Source: Sphingomonas_E sp042693015 (GTDB lineage Bacteria > Pseudomonadota > Alphaproteobacteria > Sphingomonadales > Sphingomonadaceae). Taken from it: 64,000 nucleotides of DNA. The position numbers were made by a program, and so were the translations under genes. The stretch spans positions 4,650,001 through 4,714,000 of the forward strand of contig NZ_CP170544.1 of NCBI RefSeq assembly GCF_042693015.1, read 5' to 3'. Positions 35,728 through 44,000 of the stretch are shown here, piece after piece. The first letter of the stretch is position 1. Each line of letters opens with the position of its first letter. The notes below the pieces were generated by a model. The model did no database searches. It was not told where the DNA came from and was given only the letters and a program-made list of their open reading frames with translations.

Positions 35728-36302
35728 ACCCGCCCGACGATCTCCTCCGCGCTATCGAAGCTGCGCTGTTTGCCGCGGAAGCGCCGTTGTCGCTGACCGA
35801 GATCATGGCGGCGGTGGGCGAGGTGGGCGATGTCCGCCGCACGCTCGCGCGGTTGCAGGAGGATTATGCCGGGCGCGGCATCAACCTGGTCGAACGCGGC
35901 GGCCGCTGGCATTTCCAGACGGCGGCCGATCTCGCCCACATCCTCCGCCGCGATCGCGAGGAAGCCCGCCGCCTCAGCCGCGCCGGCGTCGAGACGCTGG
36001 CGATCATCGCCTATCATGAGCCGGTCAGCCGCGCCGAGATCGAGGCGATTCGTGGCGTCCAGATCAGCAAGGGTACGCTCGACGTGCTGATGGAAGCGGG
36101 CTGGATCCGCCCCGCGGGCCGCCGCGAAGTGCCGGGCCGGCCACTCATTTATGCGACGACGCCAGCATTTCTCGCGCATTTCGGCCTTTCCAGCCGCCGC
36201 GACCTGCCGGGCATCGACGATCTCAAGGCCGCGGGGCTGCTCGATCCGGTCGATTTGGCCTTCGCGCAGCTAGAGGTGGAAAGCAGCGACGCAGACGACT
36301 AG
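35724..36302 (+). CDS. scpB: Chromosome segregation protein ScpB
   Basis: A 192-residue protein with two winged-helix domains that bind ScpA. Seen: AIEAALFAAEAPLSLTEIMAAV, RGINLVERGGRWHFQTAADL, LSRAGVETLAIIAYHEPVSRAEIEAIRGV (as read) and GRPLIYATTPAFLAHFGLSS. The short acidic C-terminal tail is variable in the family. 26 bases before tatA. Confidence 0.95.
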   Translation: MNPPDDLLRAIEAALFAAEAPLSLTEIMAAVGEVGDVRRTLARLQEDYAGRGINLVERGGRWHFQTAADLAHILRRDREEARRLSRAGVETLAIIAYHEPVSRAEIEAIRGVQISKGTLDVLMEAGWIRPAGRREVPGRPLIYATTPAFLAHFGLSSRRDLPGIDDLKAAGLLDPVDLAFAQLEVESSDADD

Positions 36303-36328
36303 ATAGGAAGCTTACCAGGAGAATTTAC

Positions 36329-36571
36329 ATGGGTGGCCTCAGTATCTGGCATTGGCTCGTTGTTGGCGTGATCGTCCTGCTGCTGTTCGGCAAGGGGCGC
36401 TTCTCCGACATGATGGGCGATGTCGCCAAGGGCATCAAAAGCTTCAAAAAGGGCATGGCCGAAGAGGACGATGCGGCCAAGCCCGCGCCGCGCCTCCAGG
36501 CACAGCCGCCGCTGGAGCCCAATGCCGATCGCAACCTCCAGCCGATGCAGGACGACCGGCCGGCGCAATAA
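36329..36571 (+). CDS. tatA: Twin-arginine translocase subunit TatA
   Basis: An 80-residue Tat pore component: short N-terminal membrane helix (SIWHWLVVGVIVLLLFGKG with the conserved FGKGR hinge), the amphipathic helix FSDMMGDVAKGIKSFKKGM, and a charged tail. A ribosome site (AGGAG) lies 7 bases upstream. It begins a tatABC set with tatB and tatC. Confidence 0.95.
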   Translation: MGGLSIWHWLVVGVIVLLLFGKGRFSDMMGDVAKGIKSFKKGMAEEDDAAKPAPRLQAQPPLEPNADRNLQPMQDDRPAQ

Positions 36572-36696
36572 GCCCGGCCGCCTTCTGTTCCACGTCCCCG
36601 CAACCGGCGGGGATCCATGCCTCCGGCGGCGCTGAAAAGAGCGCCAGCGTAGCGCCTATGGATTACGGCCCGCCGCGAGAGTAACCCAGCACCCGC
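36572..36696. repeat. Degenerate palindromic element between tatA and tatB
   Basis: The 125-base gap holds CCCCGC and GGCGGGGATCCAT near its left end (about 36597-36620) and ATGGATTACGGCCCGCCG near its right (about 36657-36675). These look like a decayed version of the paired repeat upstream of nagZ. No gene is seen in the gap. Confidence 0.45.
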
Positions 36697-37146
36697 ATGT
36701 TTGATGTTGCCCCAACCGAGCTGATGCTGGTCGCGCTGGTCGCGCTGGTCGTGATCGGCCCCAAGGACCTGCCGCGCCTGATGCGGATCGTCGGCCAGTG
36801 GGTCGCCAAGGCCCGCGGCATGGCCCGCCATTTCCGGTCCGGCATGGACGAGATGATCCGCCAGTCGGAAATTGAGGAGATGGAGAAGAAGTGGGCCGAG
36901 GAAAATGCCCGCATCATGCGCGAACATCCCGTGCTCCGTGATGAAGGCGCGCCGCAGATGACGCCGCTGCCCGATGCTACGGCAGCCGATGTCGCTTCTT
37001 CTGAAATCGCCCCGCCCGAAACCTCGACACCTGATGTCGGCCCGCCGGCGGTGGAAAAGCCGGCGCCGGATATGCCGCAATTCGATCTGCCGCAGCCTGA
37101 ATTGCCGCTGTCCGATCACCGCCCGGCGACGGACAAGCCGGCATGA
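36697..37146 (+). CDS. tatB: Twin-arginine translocase subunit TatB
   Basis: A 149-residue Tat receptor component: MFDVAPTELMLVALVALVVIGPKDLPRLMR with the membrane helix and hinge, then an amphipathic and coiled region (KARGMARHFRSGMDEMIRQSEIEEMEKKW as read) and a Pro-rich tail. TatB binds signal peptides with TatC. The stop overlaps tatC (ATGA). Confidence 0.93.
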   Translation: MFDVAPTELMLVALVALVVIGPKDLPRLMRIVGQWVAKARGMARHFRSGMDEMIRQSEIEEMEKKWAEENARIMREHPVLRDEGAPQMTPLPDATAADVASSEIAPPETSTPDVGPPAVEKPAPDMPQFDLPQPELPLSDHRPATDKPA

Positions 37147-37913
37147 TCAACGACATTGACGAGACCAAGGCGCCTTTGCTCGATCATCTGGTCGAACTGC
37201 GCAGGCGCCTGTTGTGGAGTTTCGCGGCGCTGGGTGCGGCCTTCGCGCTCTGCCTCTATTTCGCCAAGCCGATCTTCGCCTTCCTCGTCCAGCCGCTGCT
37301 GAAAGCGGGGCAGGGCAAGCTCATTTACACGAATATCTTCGAGGCCTTCTTCGCCGAGATCAAGGTGGCCTTCTTCTCGGCGCTGATGCTGGCCTTCCCC
37401 GTCGTCGCCAACCAGCTCTGGCAGTTCGTGGCACCCGGCCTCTACGCCAAGGAAAAGCGCGCACTGCTGCCGTTTCTTGCCTTCACGCCGATCCTGTTCC
37501 TGGCGGGTGCGGCGATGGCTTATTATTTCGCGATGCCGGTCGCACTGCATTTCCTGCTGAGCTACCAAGGCAATGTCGGTGGGGTCAGCCAGGAGGCATT
37601 GCCCGGCGTCGGCAATTATCTGGATTTCGTCACCAAGTTCATCTTCGGCTTCGGGGTCGCCTTCCTGCTGCCGGTGCTGCTGATGCTGCTGGAACGCGCC
37701 GGCATCGTCACGCGGCAGCAGCTCAAGTCCGGCCGGCGCTATGCGATCGTTGGGGCCTTCGCCATCGCCGCGGTGCTGACGCCGCCCGACGTCGTCTCCC
37801 AGCTTATGCTCGCGATCCCGCTGGTGCTGCTCTATGAACTCGCCTTGATCGCGATCTGGTTTACCGAGAAACGGCGCGCGCGAGAGAAGCAGGCTGAGGA
37901 TATCGCCGCCTGA
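37143..37913 (+). CDS. tatC: Twin-arginine translocase subunit TatC
   Basis: A 256-residue polytopic protein with six membrane helices, the twin-arginine signal receptor. Seen: LDHLVELRRRLLWS near the start, IYTNIFEAFFAEIKVAFFSAL, the FVAPGLYAKEKRALLPFL loop with conserved Pro and Glu, and TPPDVVSQLMLAIPLVLLYELALI. It closes the tatABC set; a hairpin follows. Confidence 0.96.
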   Translation: MINDIDETKAPLLDHLVELRRRLLWSFAALGAAFALCLYFAKPIFAFLVQPLLKAGQGKLIYTNIFEAFFAEIKVAFFSALMLAFPVVANQLWQFVAPGLYAKEKRALLPFLAFTPILFLAGAAMAYYFAMPVALHFLLSYQGNVGGVSQEALPGVGNYLDFVTKFIFGFGVAFLLPVLLMLLERAGIVTRQQLKSGRRYAIVGAFAIAAVLTPPDVVSQLMLAIPLVLLYELALIAIWFTEKRRAREKQAEDIAA

Positions 37914-37919
37914 ATCGAA

Positions 37920-37947
37920 AGGGCGCCGCCCGAACAGGCGACGCCCT
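37920..37947. terminator. Bidirectional hairpin between tatC and the entericidin gene
   Basis: An imperfect 11-bp stem (37920-37930 with 37937-37947) with one mismatch. On the minus strand it is followed by a TTTC tract, on the plus strand by CGAAAAG. It lies between convergent genes. Confidence 0.6.
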
Positions 37948-37973
37948 CGAAAAGAACTGGGATGGACGGAGCG

Positions 37974-38099
37974 TTACTTCGCCGCGTCTTCCACGGTCTC
38001 ACCGGCCGATTGCACGTCCTTGCCGGCACCTTCCACTGTGTTGCACGCCGAAACGATGAGCGCACTGGCAACAAGCGCGAGGGTGAAAATCTTCCGCAT
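37974..38099 (-). CDS. Entericidin-like small lipoprotein
   Basis: A 41-residue lipoprotein: MRKIFTLALVASALIVSAC, with lipobox VSAC giving Cys about 19, then a short charged tail (NTVEGAGKDVQSAGETVEDAAK) of the EcnA/EcnB type. Entericidins are tiny envelope lipoproteins, in E. coli a toxin/antidote-like pair; here only one copy is seen, with no partner nearby. AGGAG precedes ATG at 38099. It is divergent from the next plus-strand gene. Confidence 0.88.
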   Translation of the reverse strand: MRKIFTLALVASALIVSACNTVEGAGKDVQSAGETVEDAAK

Positions 38100-38236
38100 C
38101 GAATTGCTCCTGTCCAACTGTTCCCAATGGAACGCAGGCCAATCAATGCGCGGGCGCACATCATTGTTCCGCTGCCGATCCCGTCTTCAACGGTTCGTCG
38201 CAAAGCGGGACAAGTGGCTGAATCCAGAAATAATGC

Positions 38237-38329
38237 GGGCCCGGAAGCCGTCGTCGGGGGGAGGATCGACAGCTTCCGGGCCCTGGGTTCGGATAGCGTG
38301 AGCGGGGGGGCATAAGGTCGCTATCCGAA
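38237..38329. repeat. Two adjacent long inverted repeats in an intergenic gap
   Basis: The first is a perfect 12-bp repeat (38237-38248 with 38272-38283, loop 23 bases); the second is a perfect 11-bp repeat (38288-38298 with 38319-38329, loop 20 bases). They fill the middle of the 344-base gap 38100-38443, where I see no gene. They could be a structured RNA, a paired terminator or palindromic repeats. Confidence 0.6.
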
Positions 38330-38443
38330 TTGCGGGAACGAGCCGGGCGCGCCTCGGTTCCACGCATTGTAAAAAAAATTTACACCGCTCGTCGCAACCC
38401 TCGTCGCATCCGGTGGGTTAGGGTCCGAAAGCGAGGTCCCCGA

Positions 38444-38620
38444 ATGGCAAAACCACCAAAAGATCCGGCCGGCGAAAAGGCCGTTTCGTCCGACATCCAC
38501 GGCGTTCATGGCGATCGCAAGCCGGTGAACACACCCGAAAACAGCGATCCTGCTCTCGGCCGGCGGCTGCAGCAGGAAGAAGACGATAATCGCGCCCGGC
38601 CGAAACCCAGCCGCAGCTAG
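38444..38620 (+). CDS. Small hydrophilic protein, unknown
   Basis: A 58-residue, highly charged, probably disordered protein (MAKPPKDPAGEKAVSSDI, QQEEDDNRARPKPSRS at the end). A GAGG precedes ATG at 38444 at reasonable spacing. No family recognised. Its stop codon overlaps the stop of the convergent methyltransferase gene by 3 bases. It could be real or spurious. Confidence 0.5.
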   Translation: MAKPPKDPAGEKAVSSDIHGVHGDRKPVNTPENSDPALGRRLQQEEDDNRARPKPSRS

Positions 38621-39687
38621 GGTCGCGCTTCCAGCACCAGGTTGAACGGCGTTTCGGCCGCGCGGCGGACCTTGCTGAAGCCCGCGTCGCGCAGCACGTC
38701 GGTCAGCCGGGCCTCGCCCGCCTGCGCGCCGAGCGCGAGGCCGACCTCCTGCGCCAGCGATCCCGGCGTGCAGATCATCGTCGATGCCGAATAATACATG
38801 CGGCCGACCGGGTTCATGTTGGCGTCCACGCTGTCGCCGGCAAAGGGCTCGACCAGCATGAAGGTGCCGTCGGGTTTCAGCATCTCGCGGATATGGCGCG
38901 CAGCACCCACGGGATCGCCCATGTCGTGCAGGCAATCGAAACAGGCGACCAGATCATAATCGCCGCCCGGCGCTTCCTTGGCCGACGCGACCTCGAACGT
39001 CAGATTGGCGGGCGAGCCGGCTTCCTTTGCGGCCTCGCGTGCGCGATCGATCGAGGCGCCATGATAATCGAAGCCCACGAACTCGCTATCGGGGAAGGCC
39101 TGCGCCATGATGACGGTGGAGGCGCCGGCGCCGCAGCCGATATCCGCCACCTTGGCATGGCCCTTCAGCCGATCGACCACGCCATCCAGCGCCGGTAGCC
39201 AGGTCTGGACGAGGTTGGCGCGATAGCCGGGGCGGAAGAAACGCTCGGTGCCGCGGAACAGGCATTCGTGATGCTCGTGCCAGCCGACGCCGCCGCCGGA
39301 CTGGAAGGCGGCGGTGATCTTGGGCTCGTCGATATAGCCCGACGCGATCAGCTCGAACGCGCTCGCCACATAGACGGGCGAATCCTCGTCGGCGAGCGCC
39401 ATCGCCTGTTCGGGCGTCATCTCAAACCGGCCGGTTGCCTTGTCATATTCGATGAAGCCGGATGCCGCCTGCGCGGCCAGCCATTCGCGGACATAGCGTT
39501 CGGCAAGGCGGGTCTTGGCGGCCAGTGCCTCGCTGGCGATCGGCCCGCTTTCGGCGAGCGCTTTGTATAGGCCGAGCTTCGCGCCGACGATCACCAGCGC
39601 GCCGCTCATCGCGGCGCCCATGTCGCCAACCATCTTGCCCATGAAGGATTCCAGCTTCGCTTGATCGACCGGACGGGTGCTGGCCAT
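38617..39687 (-). CDS. SAM-dependent methyltransferase
   Basis: A 356-residue class I methyltransferase. An N-terminal helical region with a winged-helix-like segment (LAKTRLAERYVREWLAAQAASGFIEY; about residues 20-110) is followed by the Rossmann core: motif I VADIGCGAGASTVIMAQAFP, acidic loop FVGFDYHGASIDRAREAA, motif IV DLVACFDCLHDMGDPVGAAR, and motif VI GTFMLVEPFAGDS. This two-part layout resembles O-methyltransferases of the ubiquinone/hydroxyneurosporene or trans-aconitate style. Substrate unknown. I chose ATG at 39687 because GGAG lies 8 bases upstream; the next Met at 39693 sits too close to it. Confidence 0.9.
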   Translation of the reverse strand: MASTRPVDQAKLESFMGKMVGDMGAAMSGALVIVGAKLGLYKALAESGPIASEALAAKTRLAERYVREWLAAQAASGFIEYDKATGRFEMTPEQAMALADEDSPVYVASAFELIASGYIDEPKITAAFQSGGGVGWHEHHECLFRGTERFFRPGYRANLVQTWLPALDGVVDRLKGHAKVADIGCGAGASTVIMAQAFPDSEFVGFDYHGASIDRAREAAKEAGSPANLTFEVASAKEAPGGDYDLVACFDCLHDMGDPVGAARHIREMLKPDGTFMLVEPFAGDSVDANMNPVGRMYYSASTMICTPGSLAQEVGLALGAQAGEARLTDVLRDAGFSKVRRAAETPFNLVLEARP

Positions 39688-39828
39688 GGCCATTTCTCCA
39701 TCGATTCGCGGGATGCGGGAACCTACCACAGTGCGGACCGTCATTCACGGATTCGCGCCGCCGCGGCATTGCATCGCAACACGACTGCGCTACCAGTGCG
39801 ATCGACACGGACAGGGGAAAACCACGGA

Positions 39829-40752
39829 ATGCCGACGGGATTGGTAGCGCTGCTGGACGATGTCGCGGCCATCACGAAGCTGGCGGCGTCCTCACTGGAT
39901 GATGTCACCGCGGCTGCCGGCCGTGCGGGTGCCAAGGCGGCGGGCGTGGTGATCGACGATACCGCCGTGACGCCGCGCTACGTCACCGGCTTCTCGCCCG
40001 ATCGCGAACTGCCGATGATCGGCAAGATCGCTTTGGGGTCGATCCGCAACAAGCTCCTGATCCTGCTTCCGGCGGCGATCGGCCTCAGCGCCTTCGCCGA
40101 TTGGGCGATCACGCCGCTCTTGATGCTGGGTGGCGGCTATCTCTGCTTCGAAGGGGTCGAAAAGATCGTCCACGGCCTGTCGGGAGGCCATGAGGACACC
40201 GTGCCGGTGTTCGAGGAGCCGGCGGAGGTCGAAAAGCAAATGGTCGGTGGGGCCATCCGCACCGATCTGATCCTGTCGGCCGAAATCATGGCGATCGCGC
40301 TGGCTGATGTCGCAGACCAGTCACTCGGCACGCAGGCGACAGTGCTTGCCGTCGTCGCCCTTCTCGTCACGGCCGGCGTTTACGGCCTGGTCGGGTTGAT
40401 CGTGAAGATGGACGATATCGGCCTGCATCTGGCCAAGAAGGACAGCGCGCCAGTGCGCGCAACGGGGCGTGGCTTGGTCAAGGGCATGCCGTTCGTGCTG
40501 AGCGCGCTCTCGACCATCGGCATCGCGGCGATGATCTGGGTCGGCGGCGGCATCATCGTCCACGGGTTGGAGCATTTCCACCTGACGCCGGTCCCGCATT
40601 GGGTCCATGGCACCGCCGTCGCTGCCGCCAATGCGGTGCCGGCCGCGCATGGCGTGGTCGAATGGCTCGTCCAGGCGATCGGATCGGGCATTGTCGGCCT
40701 GATCGTCGGCGGGGTGATTGTCGGCGCGCTCAAGCTGGTGAAGCGCCACTGA
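39829..40752 (+). CDS. DUF808-family inner membrane protein
   Basis: A 307-residue polytopic protein of the YedI/DUF808 type. Seen: MPTGLVALLDDVAAITKLAASSLDDV, the AGAKAAGVVIDDTAVTPRYV segment, MLGGGYLCFEGVEKIVHGL, VGGAIRTDLILSAEIMAIAL and about six membrane helices. Function unknown in any organism I can name. AGGGGA precedes ATG at 39829. Convergent with the CHAT-domain gene, ending 6 bases from it. Confidence 0.9.
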   Translation: MPTGLVALLDDVAAITKLAASSLDDVTAAAGRAGAKAAGVVIDDTAVTPRYVTGFSPDRELPMIGKIALGSIRNKLLILLPAAIGLSAFADWAITPLLMLGGGYLCFEGVEKIVHGLSGGHEDTVPVFEEPAEVEKQMVGGAIRTDLILSAEIMAIALADVADQSLGTQATVLAVVALLVTAGVYGLVGLIVKMDDIGLHLAKKDSAPVRATGRGLVKGMPFVLSALSTIGIAAMIWVGGGIIVHGLEHFHLTPVPHWVHGTAVAAANAVPAAHGVVEWLVQAIGSGIVGLIVGGVIVGALKLVKRH

Positions 40753-40757
40753 TCTCC

Positions 40758-43700
40758 TCACTCCCCGTTCGAAATCACCGTGAAGGGGGCCCACGCCGCA
40801 GGGTGGACCCAGGCGTCGGTCCAGCCCGATACCGCGGACCCATCTGCGCGCTTGCCGGTGCGGATCGCCGCCATCGCGGTCTTGAGTGCATCGGCGCGGC
40901 CGCTACCGGTCTGGCGCAGGCCGAGCGTCTCGACCGTCAGCGCCGCGGTGGAATCGTCCGCGACCCGCCAATGGCTCGCCAGCAGCGAGGAGGCGCCGGC
41001 ATAGAGGAAGGAGCGGGCGAGGCTTGAAAGGCTGTCCGCGCCGGGCGTGCCGTCGGTGGACGCCGTGTTGCACGCCGACAGGATCACCCAGTCGGCCGAA
41101 AGGTTGAGCTTGGAAACTTCCGACGCCGTCAGCAGTCCGTCGTCGCGACTGGACGGCGTGGCGGGTGGCGTGAACACCAGCCCCGGCTCCTCCAGCCCGC
41201 TCAGTTCGCCGGGCAGGATGCCGTGGGTGGCGAAGGCGAGCACACGCGTCTTGCGGATGGCAGGGTCGCTCCGCACCGATCCTTCGGTCGCCTTGGGGCC
41301 GAGATGGATTTCCTTGGCGCTGGCCTTCAGCGTCTTGGCCATCGCCGAAAGCTCGGTCGCGGTGCCGGGCAGCGGGCTCAGCGTGCGCAGCATCACCGGG
41401 TTGGCGAGCGGGATGCCGTCCGGCCCGGCAGGGCTGAACGCGCTGATCGTCGGGTCGAGCCCGCGCCCGGACTTGTCCGGCCCGTCAAGCACGGGCGCGC
41501 CATAGCCGACAAAGCCCGATCCCGCCGCAGCCGTCTGCCGCCGCAAAGCGCGCAACACCGATACGGACGGCAGGCTCGATAGCGCATAGCGATCGGCGAG
41601 CCACGGCGTCGCTTCCAGCACCTTCGGATCGGCGCCGTCCTCGCCCGGCTTGGGAGCGGCGGTCGGCAGCAGGCCGAGCGGCAGGCCGGCGAGCGCGCCC
41701 GACGTCACGACATAGACCAGTTTCTTGCCCTGAAAGGTCGCTTCGACCGGGGCCACCAGATCGCGATAGAGCGCGAACGCGGTCGGGCGGTCGAACGCCG
41801 CATAATTCTTCGCGACGAAGGGGGAATTGGGCGTCGCGCCGGCGTTGAGGTCCGCCACCGTCGCGGTGCGCGGGCAGGTGAGCGTGTCGACCTGGCAGCG
41901 CAGCCGCTCGACGCCCTTGGCGACGCGCGCCGACGCGCCTTCCGCCCGCGACCAGTTCGTCGCACTCTTCGTCACCGCGAAGCTGTAGACGTCGGCGCCC
42001 GACGAAACGATCATCAGCACCGCCTCATCCTCACCCAGCCGCGCCTGCGTGTCGGCGAAGGACAAGGCGCCGGGCTGCACTAGCTCGGCATAATCGGGAT
42101 AATCCTTGCGGAGCTGGCGGTTCACGCCGGCGAGCGCGGTGGCGGTGCTCGCCAATTCGCTGCGGGCGGCGTTGGCGCGCTGGGTGTCGCTCTTGGTGAG
42201 CGCATCGAGCAGGCGCTCGTCCGCCTCGCGCACCTTGCTCGAAAGATCCTGCTGCTTGCGGACCAGCCCGGCCAGCGCATCGCTGCCGGCGGCGGCGCGC
42301 GCCGCCGTCTGCGCCATCGTCATCGCCGCGGCCGACGTGCCGAGATCTTGCGCGGAGGTGAAGGCCTCGCCGCGCAGCGCGTTCGCTTCCGTCGGGGCAT
42401 CGGCGGCGCGCAGCCAGGACGCGCGGACCAGCGCCCCGAAGGCACCGGCCAGTGGATCGATCCGCGTCGCATCCTCGGCGCCCGCGCGTGCGATCGTCTG
42501 CTGGATGCCGCCCGCATCGCCCGCCGCTTCGCCCGAAAGCCGCGCGGCGCGGCGTTCGCGGACGATGCCGGTCGCTTCCCGCGCGGTGGTCACCGCCTTG
42601 GCCCGCTGTGCCGGCCCCATGTCGGACAGCAGGTTCGCCTGATCGGTCAGCGCCTCGGCGAGCGCCGGATGGGTGGGGCCGAACAGGGTGCGGCGGGATG
42701 CGACGCCCTTGTCATAGAGCGGGGCGGCCTGCGCATATTTCTTCTGCGACGCGAGATCGTGCGCCAGCTTGATCTGGCCGGTGGCGATGTCGGGATGGTT
42801 GGGGGCAAGCTTCGCCTGGCGGATCTTCAGCGCTTTCTCGAACAAGGGCTGCGCTTCCGCGGCCTTGCCCTGCCGTTCGAGGTTCACCGCGACGTTGGAA
42901 TAGCCAATCGCGGTGATCGGATGGTCGGGACCGTAGATCTTCTCCCAGATCGCCAGCGCCCGCTGATAGAGCGGCTGGGCGGCCGCATAATCGCCCCGGC
43001 GGTTCAGGTTGTGCGCGACATTATTGTAGCTGGTCGCCGTTGCGCGGCCCTGCGGATCGCGCTCCACGCGAATGTCGAGCGCCTTGCGATAGGCCGGGCC
43101 CGCTTCGGCATAGCGCCCCTGCGCGTTCAGATTATAGCCGAGATTGTTATAGCTGGTGGCGACGCGCGGGTCCTTCTCGCCAAAGGCGGCGATGCGCATT
43201 GCCAGCACCTGGCGGTAGATCGGCTCCGCCTCGATATGGCGGCCGAGCGCGTCGAGGCTGGCGGCGACATTGTTGAGGATCAGCGCGCGATCCGCATCAT
43301 TGCCGTCGAGCGCGGCATTGGCCGTGGCGAGCGCCTTGTCATAATAAGTCTTGGCGTCGTCATGGCGGCCCTGGCGGGCGAGATTATTGCCGAGATTATT
43401 ATAGGCCAGCGCCACCCGCCGGCTCTTTTCGCCATAGCTGGCGATGCTGGCATCCAGCACTCTCTGGAAGATCGGCTGGGCATCGGCATAGCGGCCGAGT
43501 TGCTGATAGTTGCTCGCGAGGTTGGTCGCCGCGGTGGCGGTCAGCGGATGACCCTGGCCCAGGCTCTTCTCGAAGATAGCGAGTGATCGCTGGTAGAGCG
43601 GGGTCGCCTCGGCGAACTTGTCCTGCTCGCCCAGCCAGCCGGCGATCAGCCCCAGCGTGCCCGCCACCTCGGGATGCTCGGGGCCGCTCGTCGCTTCCTC

Positions 43701-43976
43701 GATCGCCAGCGCTTGTTTGCCCAGCACCACCGCATCCGCCCAGCGCCGCTCCGCCGTTGCCTTCTCCAGCCCGGCGCTGATCTTCTCGATCTGCGCCTGC
43801 TCCGCCGCATTGGGCGCTCGGATCGCGGGCGGGATCGTCGAGGGATCGACCGGCTTGGCACGAGCCGGGGCCGATTGCGCGAAGGCCGGCGTCGCGATCG
43901 GGCCGGCCAGTGCGATCAGGCAGGCAGAAAGCAGCAGGGCATGGCGGCGCGCGGCCGCCGGTCGGCTGGTCGTCAT
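40758..43976 (-). CDS. Exported TPR protein with CHAT peptidase domain
   Basis: A 1072-residue exported protein. A signal peptide ending in AFA (residues 1-33) precedes a helical region, then about ten tetratricopeptide repeats (about residues 75-470; for example GYNLNAQGRYAEAGPAYRKAL), a long helical linker and a C-terminal CHAT caspase-like domain (about residues 730-1070). Catalytic residues are visible: H918 in AFATHGILPG and C969 in VILSACNTAS. CHAT proteins cleave or regulate other proteins; most are cytoplasmic, so an exported one is notable. AGGAG precedes ATG at 43976. Cotranscribed with the M48 protease gene. Confidence 0.9.
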   Translation of the reverse strand: MTTSRPAAARRHALLLSACLIALAGPIATPAFAQSAPARAKPVDPSTIPPAIRAPNAAEQAQIEKISAGLEKATAERRWADAVVLGKQALAIEEATSGPEHPEVAGTLGLIAGWLGEQDKFAEATPLYQRSLAIFEKSLGQGHPLTATAATNLASNYQQLGRYADAQPIFQRVLDASIASYGEKSRRVALAYNNLGNNLARQGRHDDAKTYYDKALATANAALDGNDADRALILNNVAASLDALGRHIEAEPIYRQVLAMRIAAFGEKDPRVATSYNNLGYNLNAQGRYAEAGPAYRKALDIRVERDPQGRATATSYNNVAHNLNRRGDYAAAQPLYQRALAIWEKIYGPDHPITAIGYSNVAVNLERQGKAAEAQPLFEKALKIRQAKLAPNHPDIATGQIKLAHDLASQKKYAQAAPLYDKGVASRRTLFGPTHPALAEALTDQANLLSDMGPAQRAKAVTTAREATGIVRERRAARLSGEAAGDAGGIQQTIARAGAEDATRIDPLAGAFGALVRASWLRAADAPTEANALRGEAFTSAQDLGTSAAAMTMAQTAARAAAGSDALAGLVRKQQDLSSKVREADERLLDALTKSDTQRANAARSELASTATALAGVNRQLRKDYPDYAELVQPGALSFADTQARLGEDEAVLMIVSSGADVYSFAVTKSATNWSRAEGASARVAKGVERLRCQVDTLTCPRTATVADLNAGATPNSPFVAKNYAAFDRPTAFALYRDLVAPVEATFQGKKLVYVVTSGALAGLPLGLLPTAAPKPGEDGADPKVLEATPWLADRYALSSLPSVSVLRALRRQTAAAGSGFVGYGAPVLDGPDKSGRGLDPTISAFSPAGPDGIPLANPVMLRTLSPLPGTATELSAMAKTLKASAKEIHLGPKATEGSVRSDPAIRKTRVLAFATHGILPGELSGLEEPGLVFTPPATPSSRDDGLLTASEVSKLNLSADWVILSACNTASTDGTPGADSLSSLARSFLYAGASSLLASHWRVADDSTAALTVETLGLRQTGSGRADALKTAMAAIRTGKRADGSAVSGWTDAWVHPAAWAPFTVISNGE

Positions 43977-44000
43977 GCGGGGCTCCTCGCGCAGCAGGGC

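Noticed and set aside
38444..38620. Treating the 58-codon frame as a confident gene
   Set aside because: Kept only as a low-confidence feature: it is disordered in composition and shares its stop with the opposite gene.
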